Positions 38,133 to 47,093 of a stretch of DNA of 64,000 bases are shown here, piece by piece; positions within the stretch are counted from its first letter, which is position 1; every line of letters starts with the position of its first letter. The translations under genes were made by a program, and so were the position numbers. The notes under the pieces were generated by a model. That model had not been told where the DNA came from. It did no database searches and saw only the letters and a list, made by a program, of their open reading frames with translations. Source of the stretch: Dehalococcoidia bacterium (GTDB lineage: Bacteria; Chloroflexota; Dehalococcoidia; UBA2979); the NCBI GenBank assembly GCA_009379925.1, contig WHSU01000003.1, positions 108,120 to 172,119 on the forward strand. The letters run 5' to 3'.

Positions 38133-39710
38133 ATGCGCGCAATCCTCGCTGTGTACGACAAGCGCGGCGTCGTCGAGTTCGGACGCAGTCTGCACGAGCT
38201 GGGCTGGGAGCTGGTTGCGACCGGCAACACCGCGCGCACGCTGCGCGAGGCCGGGTTGCCGGTCATCGAGGTCGCCGACCTGACGGGCAGCCCGGAGATG
38301 CTGGGCGGCCGTGTGAAGACGCTGCACCCGAAGGTGCACGGCGGCATCCTCTACCGTCGCGGGCACGCCGAGGACGAGGCGGAGGTCGCCGAGCACGCCA
38401 TCCCCGCGGTGGACCTCGTGGCGAGCAACCTCTATCCGTTCGTCGACACGGTGACCACGGGCGACCCCTCGCTGGCGGACGCGCTCGAGCAGATCGACAT
38501 CGGTGGCCCCACCATGATCCGCGCTTCCGCCAAGAACCACCCGTGGGTGCTCCCGCTGGTCGACCCGGCCGACTACGACGCGGTCCTCGCGGCACTGCGC
38601 GGGGCGGGCGGCCAGCCGGACGGCGTGGACGCCGAGGCGCGGCGGCGGCTGGCGGCCAAGGCGTTCCAGCACGTGGCGCACTACGACACCGCGATCGCGG
38701 AGTACCTCCGCGGCGACGAAGAGCCGTTCCCCGCGCAACTCACGGTCGGCATGACCCGCCTCGAGGAGCTGCGATACGGCGAGAACCCGCACCAGCGCGG
38801 CGCGTTCTACCGGCTGGACTCGGTGCGGGCGCCGGCCGACGGCATCGGCGGCTACGAGCAGCACCACGGCAAGGCGATGTCGTACGTCAACTTCCTGGAC
38901 GCCGACGCCGCCTACAACCTGGTCGCCGACTTCCAGGAGCCGGCGGTCGCCATCATCAAGCACACGAACCCGGCCTGCTTCGGCGCCGGCGATGGCGCAT
39001 CGATCGCGGACCTGTACGAGCGCGCGCTGTCCGAGGGCGACCACCTCTCCGCGTACGGCGGCATCGTCGCCTCCAACCGCGTGGTCGACATGGCGTGCGC
39101 GACGGCGCTCCGTGAGGTGCTCAGCCCGGGTACCGGCGGGCGGATGTTCTACGAGATCGTGGTGGCGCCGGGCTACGAGCCGGACGCGCTGGAGCACCTG
39201 AAGAAGAAGTCGAAGGACCTCCGCATCCTCACCGCGCCCATGGGCGACCCGTTCCGCCAGCGCATCGAGGTGCGGACCCTGCGCGGCGGCGCGCTCGTCG
39301 AGGAGGCCGATGTCTCGCGTGACTCGACGTTCGAGGTAGTGAGCCAGCGGCAGCCGACCGATGGAGAGCGGAGCGACCTCTCGATCGCCTGGCGCGTCTG
39401 CAAGCACGTGAAGTCGAACGCCGTCTGCTTCGTGAAGGACGGCGTGCTCGTTGGCATGGGCGCGGGGCAGCCGAACCGCGTCGGTTCAGCCGAGATCTGC
39501 AAGCAGCAGGCCGGTGAGCGAGCGCTCGGCTCGGTGGCCGCGACCGACGCGCTGATCCCGTTCCCCGACACCGTCGAGGTCTGCGCCTCGGCCGGGTGCA
39601 CGGTGGTCGCGCATACCGGCGGCTCGATCCGCGACGATGAGTCGGTCGCGGCCGCGGACCGCCTCGGTGTGACGCTGGTGGTGACCGGCGTGCGGCATTT
39701 CCGACATTAG
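38133..39710 (+). CDS. purH: bifunctional AICAR transformylase/IMP cyclohydrolase
   Basis: VYDKRGVVEFGRSLHELGWELVATGNTARTLREAGLPV; KTLHPKVHGGILYRR; RYGENPHQRGAFY; KHTNPACFG. Confidence 0.97.
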   Translation: MRAILAVYDKRGVVEFGRSLHELGWELVATGNTARTLREAGLPVIEVADLTGSPEMLGGRVKTLHPKVHGGILYRRGHAEDEAEVAEHAIPAVDLVASNLYPFVDTVTTGDPSLADALEQIDIGGPTMIRASAKNHPWVLPLVDPADYDAVLAALRGAGGQPDGVDAEARRRLAAKAFQHVAHYDTAIAEYLRGDEEPFPAQLTVGMTRLEELRYGENPHQRGAFYRLDSVRAPADGIGGYEQHHGKAMSYVNFLDADAAYNLVADFQEPAVAIIKHTNPACFGAGDGASIADLYERALSEGDHLSAYGGIVASNRVVDMACATALREVLSPGTGGRMFYEIVVAPGYEPDALEHLKKKSKDLRILTAPMGDPFRQRIEVRTLRGGALVEEADVSRDSTFEVVSQRQPTDGERSDLSIAWRVCKHVKSNAVCFVKDGVLVGMGAGQPNRVGSAEICKQQAGERALGSVAATDALIPFPDTVEVCASAGCTVVAHTGGSIRDDESVAAADRLGVTLVVTGVRHFRH

Positions 39711-39725
39711 ATTGCTGTGGACGCC

Positions 39726-40115
39726 CTACGCGGGCTGTTCGACCCGAAGCCCCAGGCCCTGCGCCGCTTCTGCCATCCGGCCGTCGTACGTCACGACCGC
39801 CTCCAGATCGTCTCCAAGCATGAGCGCCGCGGCGAGGTGGATGGCGTCCACGCTGCGTACTGTCACCGGATCGACGAGGCTCGCGTGCTGGAGCACGTCA
39901 TCCGCGAGTTCCAGGAGCGTGACCTGATCGAGCAGACGGCGCGCGCGTTCTACAGCACGCTCGTCCTGTCTGCGCACCGCTCGCACTAGTTCGACTCGGA
40001 GAAGCTGACACGAAAAGAGGGGGCTGCGTGCGGCGACGTATGCCTCGAGCGCCTGCGACTCGGACTCGGCGATGACCAGCTTCACGATCGCGGACGAGTC
40101 CGCGTAGATCGCCAA
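39726..40115 (-). CDS. PIN-domain (VapC-like) toxin
   Basis: MAIYADSSAIVKLVIAESESQALEAYVAARSPLFSCQLLRVELVRA...RSVDAIHLAAALML. Confidence 0.9.
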   Translation of the reverse strand: MAIYADSSAIVKLVIAESESQALEAYVAARSPLFSCQLLRVELVRAVRRQDERAVERARRLLDQVTLLELADDVLQHASLVDPVTVRSVDAIHLAAALMLGDDLEAVVTYDGRMAEAAQGLGLRVEQPA

Positions 40116-40117
40116 CG

Positions 40118-40384
40118 CTAGCGCTCGTGCTCGCTTGGTAGCGGCACCCCGGGTTTCGGCGGTAGCGGCGGATGCTTGCGGAGGAACTCGCTCAGGTCAC
40201 CTCTAGCCGGGGTTGCCCGTCCCTCCGCGACCAGTTGTTCAAGTCGCGAGCCGGGTTTCGGTAAGGGACGCAGTTCGGCCACGGGCTCGCCGTGGTCGGT
40301 GATTGTGATGATCTCGCCGGCACGGGCACGCCGCACGTAACGGCTGGCATACTGCCGCAACTCGCGGATACCGATCTTCTCCAT
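40118..40384 (-). CDS. Phd/YefM-type antitoxin
   Basis: MEKIGIRELRQYASRYVRRARAGEIITITDHGEPVAELRPLP. Confidence 0.93.
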   Translation of the reverse strand: MEKIGIRELRQYASRYVRRARAGEIITITDHGEPVAELRPLPKPGSRLEQLVAEGRATPARGDLSEFLRKHPPLPPKPGVPLPSEHER

Positions 40385-40402
40385 GTGCTACTTGTAGCAC
40401 AT
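40383..40402. promoter_or_regulatory. perfect palindrome overlapping antitoxin start codon, putative autoregulatory operator
   Basis: ATGTGCTAC-TT-GTAGCACAT (9+2+9). Confidence 0.65.
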
Positions 40403-40540
40403 CATGACACGGGGCGCTACGCCGAGGTGCTTGCGTCGTCCTCCCCGGAGACGACGAGGCTCCTCGCAGATCCGTAACGCTCCTGAGGATCCGTGATTTC
40501 GCCGGAGCGCGCAGAGGCGGGCCGCGCTAGCATCTCGCGC

Positions 40541-41311
40541 ATGGCTACAGTTGACCTCGTCATTCCCTGCTACAACGAAGAGCACGTGCTGCGGGACAGC
40601 GTGGAGCGCACGCTGGCGTTCCTGGAGGGCCATCCACGGCACCAGTGGCGCATTGTCGTCGCCAACAACGCCTCGACCGACCGCACGCTCGAGGTGGCCC
40701 AGGCGCTGGAAGCGGAGCACACGGGGCGCGTGGTGCCGCTGCACATCCCCGTGAAGGGCCGTGGCATTGCGCTGCGTACGGCGTGGCTCACCTCCGAGGC
40801 GGATGTGTCCGCCTATATGGACGTGGACCTCTCCACGGACCTCCGACACGTACCGGAGCTGGTAGACCCGATCGCCGATGGGCGCGCGGACCTTTGCTAC
40901 GGGACGCGCCTGGACAAGCGGTCGCAGACCGAGCGCGGCATGAAGCGTGAGTTCATCTCGCGGTCGTACGTCATGGTGCTCAACGTGCTCGGTGGGCTGA
41001 AGGTCAGCGACGCGCAGTGCGGCTTCAAGGCGATCAGCCGCGAGGCGGCTCGGGCGCTCGTGCCGCTGGTCAAGGACCAGCGCTGGTTCTTCGACTCTGA
41101 ACTGCTGCTGGTGGCGCAGAAGAACGGCTACCGGTTGCACGAGGTGCCGGTGAAGTGGACGGACGACCCGGACACGCGCGTCGACATCGTGAGCACCGCT
41201 ATGGAGGACCTCAAAGGCGTCTGGCGGCTACGTCGAGGCGGCGTCCCGCAGGCCTCCCGGCCGCCCTCGGGCGGGAGTGCGAGCGGTGAGGTGACATTAC
41301 CTTCGCGATAG
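40541..41311 (+). CDS. family 2 glycosyltransferase (dolichyl-phosphate-sugar synthase-like)
   Basis: VDLVIPCYNEEHVLRDSVERTLAFL...ANNASTDRTLEVA...GRGIALRTAWLTSEADVSAYMDVDLSTDLRHVPEL. Confidence 0.92.
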   Translation: MATVDLVIPCYNEEHVLRDSVERTLAFLEGHPRHQWRIVVANNASTDRTLEVAQALEAEHTGRVVPLHIPVKGRGIALRTAWLTSEADVSAYMDVDLSTDLRHVPELVDPIADGRADLCYGTRLDKRSQTERGMKREFISRSYVMVLNVLGGLKVSDAQCGFKAISREAARALVPLVKDQRWFFDSELLLVAQKNGYRLHEVPVKWTDDPDTRVDIVSTAMEDLKGVWRLRRGGVPQASRPPSGGSASGEVTLPSR

Positions 41312-41324
41312 CTCGCCGCTTTCC

Positions 41325-41354
41325 TTGACCCTAATGAAACGCGACCGCTAGCAT
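41325..41354 (+). promoter_or_regulatory. putative sigma-70-type promoter of the cytochrome bc operon
   Basis: TTGACC-N18-TAGCAT. Confidence 0.5.
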
Positions 41355-41446
41355 CGGCCCGCTCCCACCTGCGAAACCGGGTGGGTACAGTCCCGGTGCG
41401 CCGCGCCCGAATGAGGCGCGCGCCGGGGCGCGCAGGGAGGTCGCCC

Positions 41447-41548
41447 GTGCTCGGTCAAGGCGAAGGCCTCGAGCTGATCGGCGTCTTTGTGACCCTGATG
41501 CTCTCGCTGGCGATCATGGTCGCGTTTGGGAAGTGGTGGGAAGCCTAG
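41447..41548 (+). CDS. 33-aa single-TM microprotein upstream of cytochrome b (missed by ORF track)
   Basis: GTG start with GGGAGG upstream; VLGQGEGLELIGVFVTLMLSLAIMVAFGKWWEA-stop. Confidence 0.6.
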   Translation: MLGQGEGLELIGVFVTLMLSLAIMVAFGKWWEA

Positions 41549-41679
41549 GCCTCCACCAGTCCGCTTGATCGAAATCGTGATGCTCGGCACAATCGGGGTG
41601 ACTCGACGTAACCTGATAGGCGAAGTCGGGGCCGGTGCTCGCGTCTATGGTGCGCGAGCGCGAGGAGTGGGGACTGCTG

Positions 41680-42435
41680 ATGGCAGCGACTGAGCGACCC
41701 GAAGGCCGCGGGTTGGGAGACCGTCTCTATGACGGCATCTTCCACAACCGGGTTTGGCGCTCGATCTTCCGCTCGGGGTATCCCAACACCCCGCGTAACC
41801 AGATGCTGGCCGTCGCCACCAACGTCTTCCTGCACCTGCACCCCACGCGTATTCACCGCACGCACGTCAAGATCACTCACACGTTCTGCCTAGGTGGGTT
41901 GTCGTTCTTCCTCTTCCTCGGCCTGACCATCACCGGCGTGCTGCTGATGTTCTACTACGTCCCCTCGGTTGACCGGGCGTATCAGGACATCCTGGCGCTG
42001 GATACGGACGTCCGCTTCGGCCAGCTGATGCGCAACATCCATCGATGGATGGCGCACGGCATGGTGCTCACGGTGCTGATGCACATGATGCGGGTGTTCT
42101 ACACCGGCGCGTACAAGCCACCGCGGGAGTTCAACTGGGTGGTCGGCGTCGTCCTGCTGGTGCTGACGCTGCTGCTCTCCTTCACCGGCTACCTGCTGCC
42201 GTGGGACCAGCTGGCGATCTGGGCCATCACGGTCGGCACGAACATGGTCGGCTCCGCGCCGATCCTCGGTGAGCCGAACCGCTTCATCCTGGTCGGTGGC
42301 TTCCAGGTGGGCCAGGCGGCGCTCATCCGCTTCTACACGCTGCACGTGATCGGCCTGCCGTTGCTGGCCGCCGTGTTCATGACCGTGCACTTCTGGCGCA
42401 TCCGCCGCGACGGCGGCCTGGCGCGGCCGCTGTAA
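41680..42435 (+). CDS. cytochrome b6-like subunit (N-terminal half of cytochrome b)
   Basis: [37 protein letters not shown]...[39 protein letters not shown]...[19 protein letters not shown]. Confidence 0.95.
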   Translation: MAATERPEGRGLGDRLYDGIFHNRVWRSIFRSGYPNTPRNQMLAVATNVFLHLHPTRIHRTHVKITHTFCLGGLSFFLFLGLTITGVLLMFYYVPSVDRAYQDILALDTDVRFGQLMRNIHRWMAHGMVLTVLMHMMRVFYTGAYKPPREFNWVVGVVLLVLTLLLSFTGYLLPWDQLAIWAITVGTNMVGSAPILGEPNRFILVGGFQVGQAALIRFYTLHVIGLPLLAAVFMTVHFWRIRRDGGLARPL

Positions 42436-42454
42436 GGGCGAGGGGTAACCGAAC

Positions 42455-43369
42455 ATGGCCGTCGCGACTCCCGCCGCACAGGCACAGCCCGCTTCCCAGG
42501 CCGTGCGCGGCCGTCAGCGCCGCCAGCGCGAGGAAGAACTGCTCGTCTGGCCGGACCTCGTCTTCGTCGAGTTCATCTCGGCGGTGGTCTTCACCATCAC
42601 CTTCACGATCCTGGCCTACATGGTGGACGCCCTGTTGTTGGACCGGGCCGATCCGGCCGTCACGCCGAACCCCTCCAAGGCGCCGTGGTACTTCCTGAAC
42701 CTGCAGGAACTGCTGCTCCACATGCACCCGGCGCTCGCCGGCGTGATCGTGCCCACCGTGGCGCTGATCGCCCTGGGCGCGATCCCCTACTTCGACACCG
42801 ACAACGAGGGCCAGGGCGAATGGCTCTCGACGGCGCGCGCCTGGCCCATCACGGCGGTTGGCGCGGTCGTGGGCGCGGCCGGCACCACGCTGCTGATCCT
42901 CTACGACGCCGGCAAGCACGTGCAGGTCTACGAGATGATCGCCAATGGGACCTGGAGCCCCGACCCCGACGCGCCAGGCTTTGTGGGGTGGCCATCGTGG
43001 CTCGGATGGGCGACGAACCTCCGTGCTATCCAGAACGACATCTCGTGGCCCGAAGAACTCACCCGCGTCCCGCTGGGCTCGAAGGTGCTACGCACGGATT
43101 TGCTGGGGCTCCCGGCCATCGATCTGGACGTGAACCTGCCGGCGGTGCTCGTGGAGCAGATCATCCCGGTGACGATGATGATCGGCCTGCCGCTGCTGCT
43201 GTCCTTCGTGGCGGCGCGCGTGGGCCTGGCGCGGACGAAGCGCGACCACATGATCCTGCAGTTCTCCGGCTTCATCGCAACCTTCCTGACGCTGACGATC
43301 ATCGGCACGTACTTCCGCGGCGCCGGCCTGGAGTTGGTCCCGTACACCATCTTCGTCGGCGACCACTAA
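42455..43369 (+). CDS. cytochrome b subunit IV-like (C-terminal half) membrane subunit
   Basis: NPSKAPWYFLNLQELLLHMHPALAGVIVPTVALIALGAIPYFDTD; several TM segments. Confidence 0.88.
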   Translation: MAVATPAAQAQPASQAVRGRQRRQREEELLVWPDLVFVEFISAVVFTITFTILAYMVDALLLDRADPAVTPNPSKAPWYFLNLQELLLHMHPALAGVIVPTVALIALGAIPYFDTDNEGQGEWLSTARAWPITAVGAVVGAAGTTLLILYDAGKHVQVYEMIANGTWSPDPDAPGFVGWPSWLGWATNLRAIQNDISWPEELTRVPLGSKVLRTDLLGLPAIDLDVNLPAVLVEQIIPVTMMIGLPLLLSFVAARVGLARTKRDHMILQFSGFIATFLTLTIIGTYFRGAGLELVPYTIFVGDH

Positions 43370-43411
43370 ACAACATCGCCCCGCACCCGCGGGGTTACGA
43401 GGGATACGCGA

Positions 43412-44098
43412 GTGGCGAACGAGACGCAGACGACCGACGCAGAGGCGCGCCCGGAGGCATCGCCGACGGACGCCTGGCGCTCTGCCATTGCCTCGCGCAA
43501 GACCCAGGTGGCGACCACCGAGGGGGTGCCCGCAGCCCAGGCACAGCCCGTCGAGGACCTCTCGCGGCGGCGCTTCATCCAGCTGTCCTTCTGGAGCGGG
43601 TTGGGCGTCGCGCTGCTCGGCAGCGTCGGGCTCTTCCTGGACTTCTTCTACCCGCGGAACGTGCGTGGCTTCGGTGGCCCCGTAACCGGCGGCAACGTCG
43701 CGGATTACCCCGTGGGCGGCGAACCGGAACACAACCGAGAGGGTCAGTTCTACATCGTCAACCTCGACCCGGCGGCTACCGACGCGAACGGTAGCGGAGG
43801 CCAGGCCGGCCTGCTGGCGCTATGGCACAAGTGCCCGCACCTCGGCTGCACCGTGCCGTGGCGTCCGGGCGCGACGGTCAAGGGCTTCACCGCCGTCGAC
43901 TGGTTCCAGTGCCCGTGCCACGGCTCTACGTACAGCATCGCGGGGATCCGGGTCTTCGGCCCGGCGCCGCGGTCCATGGACACCATGGCCATCGAGATCG
44001 ACGACGCCGGCAACATCACGGTGCAGACCGGGGAGGTCACATCGGGTGGACCGGACAACCCGCAACGGGCAGTGACGCATCCCCTCCTGCCGGCCTAG
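43412..44098 (+). CDS. Rieske iron-sulfur protein
   Basis: SRRRFIQLSFWSGLGVALLGSVG; Rieske boxes CPHLGCTV and CPCHGSTY; GTG start. Confidence 0.95.
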   Translation: MANETQTTDAEARPEASPTDAWRSAIASRKTQVATTEGVPAAQAQPVEDLSRRRFIQLSFWSGLGVALLGSVGLFLDFFYPRNVRGFGGPVTGGNVADYPVGGEPEHNREGQFYIVNLDPAATDANGSGGQAGLLALWHKCPHLGCTVPWRPGATVKGFTAVDWFQCPCHGSTYSIAGIRVFGPAPRSMDTMAIEIDDAGNITVQTGEVTSGGPDNPQRAVTHPLLPA

Positions 44099-44148
44099 GC
44101 GCCGGGAGAACGTGACGGGCGAGATGCCGCAGGGAGATCGGTAGGCGG

Positions 44149-45159
44149 ATGAACACGAGCAAGCAGGTCAATATCATGATTGGCCTCCTCTTTCTGTCCG
44201 TCCTCTTCTTCGGCGGCCTCGTCCTGTACGAGGCGCCTCGGCAGACGGAGGCGCGCGAGGAACACGAAGACCTGCTGGCGGAGCGCGGCGCGACCCTGTT
44301 CGTCAACAACTGCCGGAACTGCCACGGCATGGTCGGCGAAGGCCACATCGGCCCGCCGCTCAACATCCCGGGCTTCCGCATCCTCGAGGAAGGCAATGCG
44401 GAAGGCGCGCCGGCCACACCGCTGGGCGAGGTGGACAGCCTGACGCGCTTCCTCACGGACACCATCGCATGCGGCCGGACCGGCACGTTCATGCCGGTGT
44501 GGTCGCAGGACCACGGCGGCCCGCTGTCCGAGATCCAGGTCGACTACCTGGTCGCCATGATCACCCAGGGCCGGTGGGACCTGGTGGAAGAGCTTGGCAT
44601 CGAGCACGACGCCGCCACCGAGACGACGGACGCGGTGCTGGCAGAGGACATCCTGGTGCAGGATGCCTCGTCGCTGGCGGCGACGGAGGGGAACTGCGGC
44701 CAGTACAGCGAGGAGCTGGCCGCCGAATTCCGCGGCCGCGACCACTTCGAGGAGCCGGGCGCCGATGGTGGCGCGACCCCCGAGCCGACCGAGACGTCCA
44801 CGCCGGGCGGTGGCGGTGCTCCCGTCGAGGGCGGTGTGGCCGTCTCGCTGACGGAGTTCGCCGTCGAGGTTTCGCCCGCGAGCACGGCCGCCGGCGAGGT
44901 CGCGTTCAACGTGGCCAACGACGGAGCGGTCGCCCACAACTTCCGCGCGGTGCGCACTGACCTGGCGCCGGACGCGCTCCCCGTCGCCGGCGGCGCCGTC
45001 GACGAATCGGCGCTCGAGGTAGTCGCGGAGACCGAGGACCTGCAGGGCGGTGGCAGTACGGGCGCCACGGGGGATCTGGCTGCCGGCTCCTACGTGTTGT
45101 TCTGCAACGTCTCTGGTCACTACACACTGGGCATGTTCACCGGGTTCACGGTGGAGTAG
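44149..45159 (+). CDS. membrane-anchored cytochrome c fused to a cupredoxin-like domain
   Basis: CRNCHGMVG heme c motif; C-terminal VAVSLTEFAVEVSPASTAAGEVAFNVANDGAVAHNFRAVRTD...GSYVLFCNVSGHYTLGMFTGFTVE. Confidence 0.88.
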   Translation: MNTSKQVNIMIGLLFLSVLFFGGLVLYEAPRQTEAREEHEDLLAERGATLFVNNCRNCHGMVGEGHIGPPLNIPGFRILEEGNAEGAPATPLGEVDSLTRFLTDTIACGRTGTFMPVWSQDHGGPLSEIQVDYLVAMITQGRWDLVEELGIEHDAATETTDAVLAEDILVQDASSLAATEGNCGQYSEELAAEFRGRDHFEEPGADGGATPEPTETSTPGGGGAPVEGGVAVSLTEFAVEVSPASTAAGEVAFNVANDGAVAHNFRAVRTDLAPDALPVAGGAVDESALEVVAETEDLQGGGSTGATGDLAAGSYVLFCNVSGHYTLGMFTGFTVE

Positions 45160-45227
45160 CAACGACCACGCGCATCAAGTCGACGGCGCACGGCGTTCCG
45201 CTCGCGCGCCGAAGAGGGGGGACCGAA

Positions 45228-45347
45228 TTGGCGGCAGCGACTGGGAAGCGGTACAAGTGCCCCGACTGCGGGGCGGAGTTCATCGTGACGCGCGGCTCCG
45301 AGGATGGCACGCTGCGCTGCGGCGAAACGCCGCTCGAGCAGCTGTAG
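45228..45347 (+). CDS. 39-aa desulforedoxin-like microprotein (missed by ORF track)
   Basis: TTG start; LAAATGKRYKCPDCGAEFIVTRGSEDGTLRCGETPLEQL-stop. Confidence 0.6.
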   Translation: MAAATGKRYKCPDCGAEFIVTRGSEDGTLRCGETPLEQL

Positions 45348-45359
45348 GGAGCGACCGAG

Positions 45360-45503
45360 ATGGCCGTAGCACTGGGCAAGCGTTACAAGGACGAACTCAC
45401 CGGCATTGAGCTGCTCTGCATCAAGCCGGGCGACTGCAACCTGAACGTGGACGGGCGAGGCATGGAAGAGTTGCAGCCGAAGGTGCTGCCCTCCGCCGAC
45501 TAG
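45360..45503 (+). CDS. 47-aa microprotein (missed by ORF track)
   Basis: MAVALGKRYKDELTGIELLCIKPGDCNLNVDGRGMEELQPKVLPSAD-stop; shares GKRYK with the preceding microprotein. Confidence 0.6.
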   Translation: MAVALGKRYKDELTGIELLCIKPGDCNLNVDGRGMEELQPKVLPSAD

Positions 45504-45572
45504 CCGGGCCGGCTCACACGCCGCCGGGCGACAGGCCCGAGGTAGGGCGACGCGAGAAACAGATCAGGATGA

Positions 45573-45601
45573 GCTCCGGCCGCACGGCCGGGGCTTTCTC
45601 T
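45573..45601 (+). terminator. Rho-independent terminator
   Basis: GCTCCGGCCGCACGGCCGGGGCTTTCTCT. Confidence 0.75.
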
Positions 45602-45621
45602 GTCGCCAACCACCCGCGCCG

Positions 45622-46185
45622 CTACTCGGCCGTCAGCGCCGTGCGCATCCCCAGCTCGTAGTGGCCGGCCACGTTGCAGATCACCACGTACGCGCCAGCA
45701 TCGAGCGAGGCTTCCGCTTCGCTCGTCTCGCCGGACGGGATCGAGGTCGTCTCCTCCACCACATCCAGTTCGTCCAGCGCCACCTGTGCGCCGTCCACCG
45801 GCAGGGCATCAGGGGCCATGTCCGTGGCAATCACGATGAAGTCGTGCTCCGTCCCTCCGTCGTTCGTCACCTCGAAGGTGGTGTCGCCGGCGGAGACCGA
45901 CCCGGGCATGTCGATGGCGAAGTCGGTCAACGAGACCGCGACTGCCTCACCGCCGCCTCCCGCTCCCCCGTCGGCCGTTTCGGTCGGCGTTGCGGTGTCG
46001 CCGCCATTCGGCGGGGTGGTGGTGGTCGTGACGGTGGGCGCACCGCCATTCTCGCCGTCTGCACCATCTTCTCCGTCGCCGTTGTCCCCGCAGGCGGCGG
46101 CGAAGACGAGCGCGCCGGCGAGGGCGACGACGCCGAGTAGCCGTGGAAGCCGGGAAGTCGTGTTCACGTCACAGTTCCTCTCCAT
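45622..46185 (-). CDS. cupredoxin-like lipoprotein
   Basis: Lipobox LVFAAAC; C-terminal AVAVSLTDFAIDMPGSVSAGDTTFEVTNDGGTEHDFIVIATDMAPDALPVDG...GAYVVICNVAGHYELGMRTALTAE. Confidence 0.88.
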   Translation of the reverse strand: MERNCDVNTTSRLPRLLGVVALAGALVFAAACGDNGDGEDGADGENGGAPTVTTTTTPPNGGDTATPTETADGGAGGGGEAVAVSLTDFAIDMPGSVSAGDTTFEVTNDGGTEHDFIVIATDMAPDALPVDGAQVALDELDVVEETTSIPSGETSEAEASLDAGAYVVICNVAGHYELGMRTALTAE

Positions 46186-46201
46186 AGTGCAAGCGATGAG
46201 G

Positions 46202-46233
46202 CAGTGGAGGCGGCCCCGCGGCCGCCTCCACTG
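46202..46233. repeat. perfect 14-bp stem hairpin between two lipoprotein genes
   Basis: CAGTGGAGGCGGCC-CCGC-GGCCGCCTCCACTG. Confidence 0.9.
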
Positions 46234-46244
46234 TTTCCTACCAC

Positions 46245-46487
46245 CTAGGAGTCGTCACCGCCGTCATCGGCGTCGCCACCGCCGTCATCTCCGCCGTTGA
46301 GCCCCGGTACCGCCGTGCTCAGGCCGTCGTCGTCGCCGTTGTCGTCCAGGCCACCCGGCGCGGTGGTCGTCGGGGTGTCCTCCGGGACGCCATCGTCGGT
46401 GTCGCCGTCGCCATCGCCGCAGGCCACGCCAATGAACAGCGCGCCCGACAACGCGGCCAGGCTCATGACTCGTGAAACTCGGTTCAA
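46245..46487 (-). CDS. small acidic low-complexity lipoprotein
   Basis: TTG start; LNRVSRVMSLAALSGALFIGVACGDGDGDTDDGVPEDTPTTTAPGG...GGDDGGGDADDGGDDS. Confidence 0.6.
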   Translation of the reverse strand: MNRVSRVMSLAALSGALFIGVACGDGDGDTDDGVPEDTPTTTAPGGLDDNGDDDGLSTAVPGLNGGDDGGGDADDGGDDS

Positions 46488-46704
46488 GGTCAGTCCTCTC
46501 AGGGGTCTCTGCATCCTTAGTCCGGGACCACCATGTGCGGTCCCCACGCTGTAAGCCGCGATTCGCGGGCCACACGGGTACATCAACGCTATGTGCGCCC
46601 CCGTTGCGTCGATGTGATCGGGCCACATGCGTCGGCTATCGGTTCCGTCGCAAGTGACGCCACGTACAGGCGGCCCAAAACGCCAGAGTGCGGCGCGCTG
46701 TGGT

Positions 46705-46734
46705 TTGACGGATGCGGGGAGTGCTGCCTACGAT
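46705..46734 (+). promoter_or_regulatory. putative promoter of rpsU
   Basis: TTGACG-N18-TACGAT, 60 bp upstream of rpsU. Confidence 0.5.
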
Positions 46735-46793
46735 CGGTGTCCGAGCCCCCAGCCGGGGGTGTTACGTCGTGCAATCCCAGGTGGTGATCGTCC

Positions 46794-47003
46794 TTGTCGG
46801 AAATCTACGTTGGAGACTCGGAATCGCTGGATGCGGCCCTGCGTCGCTTTAACAAGCGCGTCCAGGCAGACGGCATCCTGACCGAGGTCCGGCGTCACGA
46901 GTACTACGAAAAGCCGTCCGAGCGCCGGAAGAAGAAGGAAGCCGCTCGGCGGCGCAAGCTTCGCAAGGCGATCGCCCGGGCCAAGCAGCGGCGGGAACTC
47001 TAG
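46794..47003 (+). CDS. rpsU: 30S ribosomal protein S21
   Basis: [58 protein letters not shown] start. Confidence 0.95.
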   Translation: MSEIYVGDSESLDAALRRFNKRVQADGILTEVRRHEYYEKPSERRKKKEAARRRKLRKAIARAKQRREL

Positions 47004-47017
47004 TCACCCGAGACGGG

Positions 47018-47043
47018 ACCCCGGCGAGCGCCGGGGTTCTTTG
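47018..47043 (+). terminator. Rho-independent terminator after rpsU
   Basis: ACCCCGGCGAGCGCCGGGGTTCTTT. Confidence 0.85.
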
Positions 47044-47093
47044 TCGGCGGCCGTCCCATGCACGGGACGCCCGTCCGCCCGGAGCCGGCATCC

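Noticed and set aside
36365-38347. 660-aa minus-strand ORF overlapping purM
   Set aside because: Only the first 333 nt (36365-36697) looks like a gene; the rest is the antisense frame of purM, a common artefact in GC-rich DNA.
41355-41446. Possible SAM- or cobalamin-riboswitch-like words (GCGAAACC, GGGTACAGTCCCGG)
   Set aside because: Only isolated words match; lacks the conserved cores (no GGTGGAGGG/CGGCAACC, no B12 box), unlike the clear SAM-I aptamer at 25236-25335.
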